From Pedosphaera sp. (GTDB lineage Bacteria > Verrucomicrobiota > Verrucomicrobiia > Limisphaerales > AAA164-E04), in assembly GCA_002686885.1 (NCBI GenBank), contig NYYT01000001.1:7161-43267 (forward strand): 36,107 nucleotides of DNA, written 5' to 3'. The notes under the pieces were generated by a model, which worked only from the letters and a program-made list of their open reading frames with translations, did no database searches and was not told the origin of the DNA. Shown one piece after another: positions 22,677 to 31,900 of the stretch. Each line of letters opens with the position of its first letter. Position 1 is the stretch's first letter. The translations under genes and the position numbers were made by a program.

Positions 22677-24500
22677 ATGTCCCTGACCGCAGAGATGCTC
22701 ATGGTATTTGGGCTGATGGCAGTGGTTTTCATGACCATGATCGTCGAGCGCTTGCGTTCAGATGTCATCGCGGGTTGTGCCATGGTCTTTCTCATGCTGG
22801 GTGGGATTCTCAGCCCCCAGGAGCTTTTTCAAGTCTTTGGCAATGAGGCGGTGGTCACGGTTGCATGCATGTTTGTGCTCAGTTCGGCTTTGGAGCGTAC
22901 CGGGGTGATTGCGCGCATGGGTGCCTTGATCGATCCGTATGTCGGGCGTAATGATCTATCGGTAAGCCTCTTCCTTTTACCTTTGGTCGCTGTTCTTTCC
23001 GCCTTCATTAACAATACGCCTGTTGTTTTGGTTTTCATGCCCATGGTGATGGCCATTGCGGCGCGTCAGAACATCCGACCGTCCAAATTATTGATCCCTC
23101 TTTCCTTTGCATCCATTTTTGGCGGCTGTTGCACCCTGATTGGTACTTCCACTAATATTTTGGTCAGCTCCACCGCGGAGCGCATGGGGGAGCGACCTTT
23201 TGAAATGTTCGACCTGACCCTGGTAGGCAGCATCCTTGCGGTGGTGGGCATGGTGTATCTCTGGACCTTCGGACGGAAGATCCTTCCCGAAAGGGAGACC
23301 CTTTCGACCATCCTTCAAACCACACAGAACAGACAGTTCTTCACCGAAGCGATCGTGGTTCCTGGGAGCTCTTTGATTGGACAACGGCTTTCCGACAGCC
23401 CGATAGCCTCGCTTCCCAAAGCCCGCATCATCGAAGTGATTCGCGGAGATGAGCTGATTGGCGTGGCTCTTAATGAGATTGTTTTCGAAGCTGGCGACCG
23501 TGTCCGCATGAGTACTGTTCTTTCATCCGTCATGGAGCTGAAGGACCTTTCAGGCCTCGAAATACAACAGCAAGACGGCTTGGATGGGCTGGAATGGGTA
23601 GGAACCCAAAAGGCAGCCCTTGTGGAGTGCGTGGTCAGTCCGCGCTCTTCGATGATGGGCAAGACAATTGCCCGGGTAGATCTTCGAAGGGCCTTTGGTG
23701 TGCTTGTCCTCGCCGTGCATCGCCACGGTGTCAATCTCAGGGAGAAGCTGCAATCCACCGTGCTGCAGTATGGCGATACCTTGCTTCTGGAGGGGACTGA
23801 AACGGCGATCAAGAGACTCAGGGAATCAAGGGATCTCATCGTGCTCGGAGAACAGCCTCACCTCCTGCCACTCAAACACAAACAGTGGCTGGCAGGTTTG
23901 TCCATTGTGTTCATGGTCGTGGCGTCGGTCTTCACCTCCATGCCCATCGGCGCGCTTGCACTCAGTGCTGCCATTTTTGTGATCTTGAGTGGGTGTCTGG
24001 ACATGGATGAAGCTTACAAGGCCATCGATTGGCGGGTGATATTCCTGATTTGTGGCATGCTCGGCATAGGGTTGGCTCTGGAGAAAACTTCTGGAGTGGG
24101 GTGGCTGGCTGAAAACATGATTGCACTCTTCGGTTACTACCAATGCCCGGGGTTTGTCATTATCTCCGGTATCATTCTGCTGACATCGGTTCTGACGACC
24201 TTTTTATCCAACAATGCCGTGGCCGTGATCATGACTCCCATTGCCATTGAGGTGGCACAGTTTTTCGAAATGAATCCTGCTCCCTTTATGGTGGCAGTAG
24301 CCATGGGCGCCTCGGCTTGCTTTGCCTCGCCTGTGGGATATCAGACCAACGCCTTGGTTTATGGAGCCGGTGGCTATGTCTTTCGCGATTTTATCCGAGT
24401 GGGATTGCCCTTGAACCTTTTGATCTGGTTGACCGCATCCATTGCCATTCCATCGATTTGGGGGCTTTGGGGATGGCATCTCGAGTGGGAAACGCCTTGA
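22677..24500 (+). CDS. SLC13-family (DASS) permease with two central RCK_C domains
   Basis: A 607-residue inner-membrane transporter. The N-terminal half (about residues 1-210) has multiple helices and the motif FINNTPVVLVFMPMV. The C-terminal half (about 400-607) repeats it as FLSNNAVAVIMTPIAIEVA. These are the paired sodium/anion-binding hairpins of divalent-anion:Na+ symporters. Between them lie two TrkA-C (RCK_C) domains: one around 220-300 (VVPGSSLIGQRL...IIEVIRGDELIGVALNEIVFEAGDRV), one around 315-390 (VVSPRSSMMGKTI...VLQYGDTLLLEG). The domains are probably regulatory. Substrates of this subgroup include sulfate and dicarboxylates; which applies here is not readable. The gene converges on thiS. 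Confidence 0.88.
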   Translation: MSLTAEMLMVFGLMAVVFMTMIVERLRSDVIAGCAMVFLMLGGILSPQELFQVFGNEAVVTVACMFVLSSALERTGVIARMGALIDPYVGRNDLSVSLFLLPLVAVLSAFINNTPVVLVFMPMVMAIAARQNIRPSKLLIPLSFASIFGGCCTLIGTSTNILVSSTAERMGERPFEMFDLTLVGSILAVVGMVYLWTFGRKILPERETLSTILQTTQNRQFFTEAIVVPGSSLIGQRLSDSPIASLPKARIIEVIRGDELIGVALNEIVFEAGDRVRMSTVLSSVMELKDLSGLEIQQQDGLDGLEWVGTQKAALVECVVSPRSSMMGKTIARVDLRRAFGVLVLAVHRHGVNLREKLQSTVLQYGDTLLLEGTETAIKRLRESRDLIVLGEQPHLLPLKHKQWLAGLSIVFMVVASVFTSMPIGALALSAAIFVILSGCLDMDEAYKAIDWRVIFLICGMLGIGLALEKTSGVGWLAENMIALFGYYQCPGFVIISGIILLTSVLTTFLSNNAVAVIMTPIAIEVAQFFEMNPAPFMVAVAMGASACFASPVGYQTNALVYGAGGYVFRDFIRVGLPLNLLIWLTASIAIPSIWGLWGWHLEWETP

Positions 24501-24514
24501 AAGCGCCATGGGCG

Positions 24515-24730
24515 CTACCCTCCGGCAGTGATGCGGACAATTTCCAGCCGGTCGCCGTCCTGAACGAGTCTTTGAGCGAACATCGATGGAGCCATGGCCT
24601 GTTCATTGTGCTCTACCACAACCGACTTGGGAAGGAAGCCATGCTGTTCAAGGAATTGATCGAGAGAACAAGGCAGCAAAGAAGTCTCAATGAGATTGCC
24701 GTTGACCGTGACTTTTTGTTTTGGAGTCAT
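24515..24730 (-). CDS. thiS: Sulfur carrier protein ThiS
   Basis: A 71-residue ubiquitin-fold protein ending in Gly-Gly (IVRITAGG), the C-terminus adenylated and thiocarboxylated to donate sulfur for the thiamine thiazole ring. The pattern VTVNGNLIET...SLDQFLEQ, VVVEHNEQ (usually VAVE.N), and LVQDGDRLEIVRITAGG is typical. It lies 17 bp downstream of thiH on the same strand, so co-transcription is likely. thiG and thiF, needed for the same step, are not in the window. Confidence 0.92.
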   Translation of the reverse strand: MTPKQKVTVNGNLIETSLLPCSLDQFLEQHGFLPKSVVVEHNEQAMAPSMFAQRLVQDGDRLEIVRITAGG

Positions 24731-24747
24731 TGAAGTGCAGGATGATT

Positions 24748-25947
24748 TCAGGACGGACTCAGGATGGATGCGTCCCAGTCCTTCCAGACAGGTTCGTAAC
24801 CTCTTTTGAGAATCACATCCGCCATTTCCGATGGGCTGCGATCATCAGCGATGTCAAACTGTCCGGTAGCTTTTCTCTTTTCTTGGTGTGTTCCTTCAAA
24901 GGGCAGGTTTTCGTTTTGAATCCTGCCCCGCACCGTTTGATGCAGGTTGTCCTGACCTGCGCCTGTATAGCCTCCCGGTTCGGTATGGCTTCCTGCGCTC
25001 ATGGTGGTAATACCAAGAGGAATGAGCCCGTCCCTGAGGGATGCCGGTTCCCTGGTAGAAAGGACCTGTCCGACATCGGGAAAACAAAGTCGGAAAGCCG
25101 CAATGCATTGGACCAAAGAGCGATCATCAAAGAGCGTGAGTGGTTCAAAGGAACCAGCGCAAGGTCTCAGGCGTGGAAAGGACAAGGTAACCTGGGCGGT
25201 CCAGCATCTGCGCAGTAGGTGTTCGACATGAGCGGCCAGTGCGATGGCCTCAGTGCGCCAATCAGCCAAACCAAAGAGTGCACCGATGCCAAGGCGGCGA
25301 AAGCCCGCATCGAAAGCTCTTTCGGGCGTATCCAGTCTCCAATCAAAATCTTTTTTAGGGCCCGCAGTGTGCATGGTGCGGTAGATCTCCCGGTCGTATG
25401 TTTCCTGGTAAACCACAAGGCCCTCGGCCCCGCTTCTGACAAGTGGGACATAATCTTCTTGCTCCATCGGCCCCACTTCCAGAGAAAGGGAGGGAATGAA
25501 GTGGGCTAGACTGCGAATGCAATCTTCCAGATAGCCATTGCTGACGAATTTGGGGTGCTCCCCGGCGACAAGTAAGATATGTCGGAACCCTTGCTCAGCC
25601 AGTGCTTTGGCTTCTTGTAGGACTTCCTCGGTCTTCAGGGTGACCCGAAGGATGGGGTTGTCTCTTGAAAAGCCACAATAGGAGCAATTATTGATGCATT
25701 CATTGGAAAGATAAAGCGGAGCAAAAAGCCGTATCACCTTTCCAAACCGTTGTTGGGTGATGGATTGTGAAAGCTGACAGAGTGCTTCAAGGTAATCTCC
25801 TGCGGCAGGGGAAATGAGGCGTTCAAAGCGAGCTAGCGGATGACTACTACCCTCAAGAGCCTCTTCGACCTGTTCTGGGGTGGTGGATAGGCATTGTTCA
25901 TACCTTTCCTTCCAGGGCACTTGATGAAATACCGATGCAAAACTCAC
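24748..25947 (-). CDS. thiH: 2-iminoacetate synthase (radical SAM ThiH)
   Basis: A 399-residue radical SAM enzyme that cleaves tyrosine to dehydroglycine (2-iminoacetate) and p-cresol, providing the glycine-derived part of the thiazole ring. The [4Fe-4S] motif Cys84-x3-Cys88-x2-Cys91 (ECINNCSYCGF) is present. So are LLVAGEHPKFVS, SLEVGPMEQEDY, VVYQETYDREIY, IGALFGLADWRTEA, the C-terminal STREPASLRDGLIPLGIT and RGYEPVWKDWD. The start is a GTG at 25947, with no Shine-Dalgarno. An additional roughly 25-residue segment precedes the C-terminal FDIADDRSPSEM motif. It is followed by thiS and preceded 57 bp upstream by ppk2. No TPP-riboswitch-like sequence is visible in that short gap. Confidence 0.94.
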   Translation of the reverse strand: MSFASVFHQVPWKERYEQCLSTTPEQVEEALEGSSHPLARFERLISPAAGDYLEALCQLSQSITQQRFGKVIRLFAPLYLSNECINNCSYCGFSRDNPILRVTLKTEEVLQEAKALAEQGFRHILLVAGEHPKFVSNGYLEDCIRSLAHFIPSLSLEVGPMEQEDYVPLVRSGAEGLVVYQETYDREIYRTMHTAGPKKDFDWRLDTPERAFDAGFRRLGIGALFGLADWRTEAIALAAHVEHLLRRCWTAQVTLSFPRLRPCAGSFEPLTLFDDRSLVQCIAAFRLCFPDVGQVLSTREPASLRDGLIPLGITTMSAGSHTEPGGYTGAGQDNLHQTVRGRIQNENLPFEGTHQEKRKATGQFDIADDRSPSEMADVILKRGYEPVWKDWDASILSPS

Positions 25948-26004
25948 TGGCAGACTATGGAACAGCTTGTGGACTCGAGCAAATGGATTGATGAAAAATC
26001 GCTT

Positions 26005-27492
26005 CTATCCCTTGTGGTGTTCGACGGCTTTTTTGAGAGAGCCGCAGATCGTTTTCAGGATTTGAATACGGGCAAATTTCTTGTTGTTGCCGGCCACCAC
26101 TGTCCATGGAGCTGAGGGGCTGTCGGTGCGATGGATCATTTCGTTGATGGCTTCTTCGTAGGCTGGCCATTTTTCTCGATTGCGCCAGTCCTCATCTGTG
26201 ATCTTGTGTCTTTTATAAGGTACTTCCAGACGTTTTTGAAACCGTTCCATTTGCTTTTCCGGACTAATGTGGATCCAGAACTTGCAGAGAACCGTGCCTT
26301 GGCTGAGCAGTTGTTTCTCAAAGGCATTGATTTCCTCGTAGGCCCGTTTCCATTCCTCTGGTTTGGCAAATTTCTCGACGCGTTCCACCAGAACCCGTCC
26401 ATACCACGAGCGATCGAAGATGGTCACCCGTCCAGCTGCGGGCAGGGGTTTCCAGAAACGCCACAAATAGTGAAACTGATTTTCCTCATCTGTGGGAGCC
26501 CCTACACAGACAATCCGATACAGTCTGGCGTCGATGGCTCCGGTGACACGCTTGATGGCACTTCCTTTGCCAGCGGCATCCCAGCCTTCAAAAACCAGAA
26601 CAGTGGGAATCGATCGATCGTAAGCTTCCCAGAAAAGCCGGTGGCAGCGTGCTTGCCATTCCAACAGGGAATTCTGATACGCCTTTCCTGAAAGGCGTTG
26701 GCTCAAATCCACCGTATCGAGTTGATTGTTGTGCTGGAGTTTTTTTGAGGGCTCTAGAGTTGGTTGAAGGATGCCCACCCGTCTGCCTTTGACCGTTCGT
26801 TCCATGCAGGCAAGAAGTGCCTTGCCCACACTGATATCCCGTTGAGATTTTTCGGATGCGTCCAAGACGGTCCATGGTGCCGCTGGGAAATGGGTGCACT
26901 TGAGAACATGCTGTGCCGCATCGGAATAGGTGTCATAAAGGTTGTGATGTTTCCAATCCTCCCGCGTGGCCCGCCAGTGGAGTTTTGGGTTTTCGGTCAG
27001 ATCCTTCAGGCGTTTGCGCTGTTCAGATTTGCCGAGGTGAAGCCAAATTTTGAGATGAATGGTTCCATCCAATCGCAGCATTTCCTCAAAAGCCTGGATT
27101 TCCTTGCATTTGGACTGACTCCACTTGGATCGGCTTTCCTGCTGTGTGCAGGATGCGATGGCATTGGTGTACATCCCTCCGAACCAAATGCTCAGTCGTC
27201 CCCTTGGTGGAAGGGCGCGCCAATAACGCCACTGATAGGGTCGCTGTGAGACTTCGTTTTCCAGGTTCCAGAAGCTGTGGGTTTCCAGCCCTCTGGGGTC
27301 CAGCCATTCGTTGAGTAACTGAATGACTTCTCCTTTGCCGGCTCCATCCACTCCTGCGATGGTGACAATGATGGATCGAGGGGTTTTACCAAGATCGATC
27401 TGCGCCTTCAGCAGATCAGCTCGCAAGTCAATCACTTGCTGCTCGTAGGCTTTGGACCCTATCTTTTTGGGAGGGGTCACGGACCGAAACAT
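26005..27492 (-). CDS. Two-domain PPK2 (class II), polyphosphate:AMP phosphotransferase
   Basis: A 495-residue protein of two tandem PPK2 domains. Class II members of this size make ADP from AMP with polyphosphate as donor. Domain 1 has Walker A GVDGAGKGE (about residue 47), but where the second catalytic motif should be it reads IWFGGMYTNAI, lacking the Asp-Arg. Domain 2 has Walker A GWDAAGKGS (303-310) and an intact FDRSWYGRVLVERV (359-372), so the C-terminal domain should be the catalytic one. The ATG at 27492 gives the usual family N-terminus and has AGGAGG just upstream, though only 2 nt away. ATGs at 27522 and 27573 are alternatives. It may be co-transcribed with namZ upstream and thiH downstream. 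Confidence 0.9.
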   Translation of the reverse strand: MFRSVTPPKKIGSKAYEQQVIDLRADLLKAQIDLGKTPRSIIVTIAGVDGAGKGEVIQLLNEWLDPRGLETHSFWNLENEVSQRPYQWRYWRALPPRGRLSIWFGGMYTNAIASCTQQESRSKWSQSKCKEIQAFEEMLRLDGTIHLKIWLHLGKSEQRKRLKDLTENPKLHWRATREDWKHHNLYDTYSDAAQHVLKCTHFPAAPWTVLDASEKSQRDISVGKALLACMERTVKGRRVGILQPTLEPSKKLQHNNQLDTVDLSQRLSGKAYQNSLLEWQARCHRLFWEAYDRSIPTVLVFEGWDAAGKGSAIKRVTGAIDARLYRIVCVGAPTDEENQFHYLWRFWKPLPAAGRVTIFDRSWYGRVLVERVEKFAKPEEWKRAYEEINAFEKQLLSQGTVLCKFWIHISPEKQMERFQKRLEVPYKRHKITDEDWRNREKWPAYEEAINEMIHRTDSPSAPWTVVAGNNKKFARIQILKTICGSLKKAVEHHKG

Positions 27493-27568
27493 ATCCTCCT
27501 GCTGCCCAGTCGCACCTTTCATGATTTCATCAACTAGGAGGATCTTGATATCTCTGGAGTGATTTGCA

Positions 27569-27597
27569 AGCACTCCCTCCCGCTCTGGAAGAGTGCT
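27569..27597. other. Perfect 7-bp hairpin between namZ and ppk2
   Basis: AGCACTC (27569-27575) pairs with GAGTGCT (27591-27597) around a 15-nt loop, 11 bp after the namZ stop. There is no U-run on either strand, so it is not a standard terminator. It could protect the 3' end of the upstream message or mark an RNA processing site. Confidence 0.35.
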
Positions 27598-27607
27598 GGG
27601 TCACGAG

Positions 27608-28849
27608 TCAGTAAATCAGATAGGGGGTGCGTGCTTGCCTGAAGGCGTTGACCCCATCGGACCATGACCGAACGATCTGCTTTACCGATCGGCCATTGAG
27701 CATGTCCTTACGAGTGGCATCCGTGCCGTTGACCTTGTCAAAGAGGCCCCATTTTTTCCCAGCTTTGGTCTGGATCTGCATCATGTCCCTGCCTTGGGCC
27801 AATCGAATGGCCTCGATGACGAAGAGATTGACGGGGGTCAATGGAGCCGAGGATGCATCGATGATGTCCACTTTCACTGCAGGGAGTGTCCGCCCCTTTT
27901 GGCTTCCTCTGCCAACAACACTCTTGATGGCAGAAAACCGAACCCCCGTGAGCTGATAATCATTCAGTCTTCGTGCCACTTTTTCGGCCTCCAGCCAACT
28001 TGCGCCAACGACTTCAAATGGGCGGGAGGTTCCAAATCCGAGATCCACGCCGCCGATTTCTCCGACCATCCCCATGGCGACCTGATAGAGGGGGGAGTGA
28101 GCGTGTGGAACCAGCGGCGAAGTAGGGCGCCACTTCAGTCCCGTGTCCTTCCAGACCATGGATCGCTTCCATCCCAGCATCGGGACGACATAAAGGAGAC
28201 ATGGATGCTCGATCATACCAGATCCATTGATCATTCTTGCTAATTCTCCACTGGTCATGCCGTAGACGTAAGGAATGGGCCATTGCCCAACCAGGGATTT
28301 GAAACGGGGATTGAAAAGAGGACCTTCGACACGCATGCCTCCGAGAGGGTTGGGGCGATCGAGGACCATGAAAGCCACCCCGGCTTCGCCACAGGCATCC
28401 ATGGCCAAGCCCATGGAACTGATGAAGGTATAGGAGCGGGCCCCGGTGTCCTGGAGATCATAGACCAGTATGTCGATGTTCTCGAGCATGGCGGGTGTTG
28501 GCTTGCGGACCGGCCCAGGTCCATATAGGGAAAAGACAGGCAATCCAGTGTCTGAATCGGTGTAGTTTCTCACTTCGGTGCCCGCAGAAGCCTTGCCATC
28601 CAACCCATGCTCAGCACCAAACAGAGCCACCAGATTCACTTGGGGCGCCTGGTGCAGCAGCTTAATGGTTGTGCGACCTCTTGGATTGATGCCGCTTGGG
28701 TTGGTCAACAGCCCAACGCGCTTGCCCTTCAATGGCCCAAAACCCTGTTCGGCTAGTCGGTCGCTTCCCAGTTTGACCTGCGCCAAAACCCCATGAGGTA
28801 GGAAATTGACGCTCACCCAGAAAACCAACCATAGACCCATCCATCGCAT
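27608..28849 (-). CDS. namZ: Exo-beta-N-acetylmuramidase NamZ (DUF1343, GH171)
   Basis: A 413-residue exported protein of the former DUF1343 family, whose characterised member NamZ releases terminal N-acetylmuramic acid from peptidoglycan fragments. The ATG at 28849 begins a signal peptide (MRWMGLWLVFWVSVNFLPHGVLA). Family motifs are GKRVGLLTNPSG, LFGAEHGLDGKASAGTEV, LPVFSLYG, LVYDLQDTGARSYTFISSM, LDRPNPLGG..VEGP, GMTSGELARMIN, PHAHSPLY.VAMGMVGE and GFGTSRPFEVVGA. The EHG glutamate sits where conserved acidic active-site residues lie in this family. The role is therefore probably cell-wall turnover or scavenging of murein from other bacteria in the periplasm. A strong promoter ends 6 bp before the start codon. 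Confidence 0.9.
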   Translation of the reverse strand: MRWMGLWLVFWVSVNFLPHGVLAQVKLGSDRLAEQGFGPLKGKRVGLLTNPSGINPRGRTTIKLLHQAPQVNLVALFGAEHGLDGKASAGTEVRNYTDSDTGLPVFSLYGPGPVRKPTPAMLENIDILVYDLQDTGARSYTFISSMGLAMDACGEAGVAFMVLDRPNPLGGMRVEGPLFNPRFKSLVGQWPIPYVYGMTSGELARMINGSGMIEHPCLLYVVPMLGWKRSMVWKDTGLKWRPTSPLVPHAHSPLYQVAMGMVGEIGGVDLGFGTSRPFEVVGASWLEAEKVARRLNDYQLTGVRFSAIKSVVGRGSQKGRTLPAVKVDIIDASSAPLTPVNLFVIEAIRLAQGRDMMQIQTKAGKKWGLFDKVNGTDATRKDMLNGRSVKQIVRSWSDGVNAFRQARTPYLIY

Positions 28850-28855
28850 AGATTT

Positions 28856-28884
28856 ATTATAGGGCAAACCAACCGACTTCTCAA
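28856..28884 (-). promoter_or_regulatory. Strong sigma70-type promoter for namZ (leaderless?)
   Basis: On the minus strand, TTGAGA (28884-28879) and a perfect TATAAT (28861-28856) are spaced 17 bp apart. The start codon of namZ begins at 28849, six bases after the -10. Transcription would thus start at or next to the A of ATG. A perfect TTGACA on the plus strand (28889-28894) lies immediately beside it and may be the -35 of the divergent gene at 28989, although its -10 is poor. Confidence 0.6.
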
Positions 28885-28988
28885 ATTTTTGACAAAAAGG
28901 CGTGAGCCACAAGGTAAAGAAATGGACGCACCGAAGCCCTGACTTCTATTGCTTGAATTGCCTCAGGATTCAGCGACATATTTCTTTC

Positions 28989-31900
28989 ATGTCACTGCTC
29001 CATCCAGAAAGTCCCTCGCGCTGCCTTCAACTAGCCCTATTGATGGGATTGAGTTTCTCGTTGCCTGGCGTGTCAGCCCAGGAGCAACCAGAGCCTCTCA
29101 GGGCGCTACTGATTGCTGGAGGTTGCTGTCACGACTACCCAGGGCAGCACAAAGTGCTTTCCGAGGGGATTCAGGCCCGATCACGGGTTCGAGTGGATGT
29201 CGTCTGGACGGACGATCGCTCCACCCAGCCGCCGCTGCCCCTCTACGCCAACGCTGGATGGGCCGAAGGCTATGATGTGATCATTCATGATGAATGTGCC
29301 GCTAACGAAAAAGACCCCAAGGTACTCGAGCGAATTCTGGCAGTCCATCAGACGATTCCTGCGGTTCATCTGCACTGTGCCATGCATAGCTTCCGCACCG
29401 GGAGCGATGACTGGTTCAAGCATTTGGGGCTCCAATCCACGGGTCATGGTCCGCAACAACCCATTGAAGTTCACTTTACCCAACCAGATCATCCCATCAC
29501 TCAACCGCTTAAGGATTGGGTCACCATTCGAGAAGAACTTTACAATAACGTGAAACTTTTTGATGCCGAGCCATTGGCGACAGGTAAACAGATCCTGCGC
29601 CGCAATGGTGAGCAGCGAGTGGTGGAACATGTCGTGGCCTGGGTGAATCAGAAGCAGGGCGCGCCCAGTTTCAGTACGACCTTGGGGCATAACACCGAGA
29701 CGGTCGCAGACCCTCGTTACCTCGATCTGGTTACCAGGGGTTTGTTGTGGGCTTGTGGCAAGCTGGAGGATGCTTATCTCCAGTCCTACGAAGGGCCATC
29801 CAAGGTCATCCTGGTTGAAAAAAGTGCTGCTCCGAAGGTCTCAGTAACCAAACCAGCAACACAAGCCCCGGAGAACGCAACTCTGGTTGAAATCATCGCC
29901 AGCAGTCGTCAGGATGGCCGATTTCCCTGGATGGCGGTGGATGGCAATCCTGAGACTCGATGGTGTGCCGATGGCGCATCGAAGCCACAATGGATTCAAC
30001 TCAGTTTTGAGGAGTCTGTGACCCTTACGGGATTGGATGTTCAGTGGGAAACTCCCACCAATGTCTACGGTTATTACTTGGAATCATCCCAAGATGGAGA
30101 GGAGTGGGAACGTTTTTTGGATGCCAGCTCTCAAGGTAAAGCTGGTTCGACTCAAGCACGGTTTGATCCGCAGGTGCTGCAGCATCTCCGGTTGACGGGT
30201 ACGCGCAGCTCAGGTGGGTGGATCAGCCTCTGGGAGCTGAAGGTGTTGGGTGAGGGGATTGAGACTCTTTACCCCAAGCTCAGTGATGCGGAGGAAACCC
30301 TCCGATCGGACGCATACGCCGAAGGTGGGAATACCCCGCCGAAGATGGAACCTCTGAGCCCTGAGGAGGAAGCGGCCATTCTCCAGGATGCCTCGGTCGC
30401 CGACGGATTTGAGATGACCCTTTTTGCATCCGCTCAAGCAGCCAATTATCCGGTCTACGTGGCAGCTTCGCCCAAGGGAGATCTCTACGTGTCCAGTGAT
30501 GGAAACGGCTCCCTGGGCCGTCAACCCAAACGCGGGAGAGTCTTGCGCCTCAGGGACACCGATCAGGATGGCAGGGCCGACGAGGTCACCGAGTTCATCC
30601 CTGAGGTGGATTCACCGAGAGGGTTGATCTGGGATCATGATCGTCTTTATCTCCTTCATCCCCCTCACATGAGTGTGTTTTTTGACCAGGACGGTGACGG
30701 AATCGCGGAGGCCTCTCAAAGATTGATATCTGGGATTGCCTTTGACTTTGACCAACGCCCTCCTGATCACACGACGAACGGCCTGGAATTGGGCGTGGAT
30801 GGATGGATCTACATTGCAGGAGGCGATTTTGGGTTCATGGATGCTGTGGGCGTAGATGGCAGGCGTCTTCAGCATCGAGGAGGAGGGGTGATTCGCGTGC
30901 GCCCTGATGGAACGGGGTTGGAACTCTTTGCAACGGGTACGCGCAACATTCTGGGAACGCCCACCAGTCCTCTGCTCGATCTCTTCGCTCGGGACAATAC
31001 CAATGATGGTGGTGGTTGGGATATCCGATTGCATCACTTTTCCGGGCTTGAAGATCATGGATACCCAAGGCTTTACATGAATTTCGGAGACGAACATGTC
31101 CAGCCCCTTGCGGACTATGGTGGGGGCTCAGGTTGTGGTTCGGTCTACATTCACGAACCCGGCTTTCCAGCAAAATGGGCCAATGCTCCCTACACCTGTG
31201 ACTGGGGGCGTGCAGCCACATTCCATCATCAGGTCCAAAGGGAAGGTGCTTCTTTTGTGGAAACCGCTGCTCCAACCCCTTTCATCAAGGTGACACGCCC
31301 GACGGATGCGGATGTGGATGGTATGAGTCGGATCTACCAGGCCAGTTGGAAAGGACCCGCGACCTTCAATTGGGCTGGCCCGAATCATGGTTACATCATT
31401 CGAGTTTCCCCGTCTGGATACGAGCCTCAGCCGCTGGATGATTGGGAAACTTTGGGCGATGCGCAGCTGGTCGCAAAACTTGATACACCGAGCCAAGTGC
31501 GCCTGTTGGCCGCTCAACGCTCCTTGCTTCGCCGGCCGCTTTCACCTGAATTGCTGCAAGCACTTCTCGAAATGATCCATGACAAAGGCGTGGATCTCAG
31601 AGTCCGAGTTGGAGCGCTTTATGCACTGACCCAGCGGGGCGTGCATGGAACGGTGTCATGGGTCTTATTGAATCAGTTGAAACCACTGATCTCCGTCCCG
31701 GAGCTGGCACCTTTTGTTGTTCGGGCACTGGGAGACATGGGCATCGATCAAGTGACTCACAAGGGGGTTGGCCCTGTTCAGGCGCAATGGTTTGAAGCCC
31801 CTCTTCGCAGCGAAGACCCCCGCACTCGGCTGGAAGCCATCATTGGCGCTGCGCGCCAGGGTAAGAAGGAGATCGCACCGGTGATTGCCGAGAGCTTGGG

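Noticed and set aside
24502-24516. Hairpin AGCGCC-ATG-GGCGCT between the convergent SLC13 and thiS genes, as a terminator
   Set aside because: The stem is only 6 bp with a 3-nt loop, there is no T-run on either strand, and it overlaps the thiS stop codon.
25948-26004. TPP riboswitch upstream of thiH
   Set aside because: The gap is only 57 bp, and neither the CTGAGA nor the GGACCTGATCC-like core is present.
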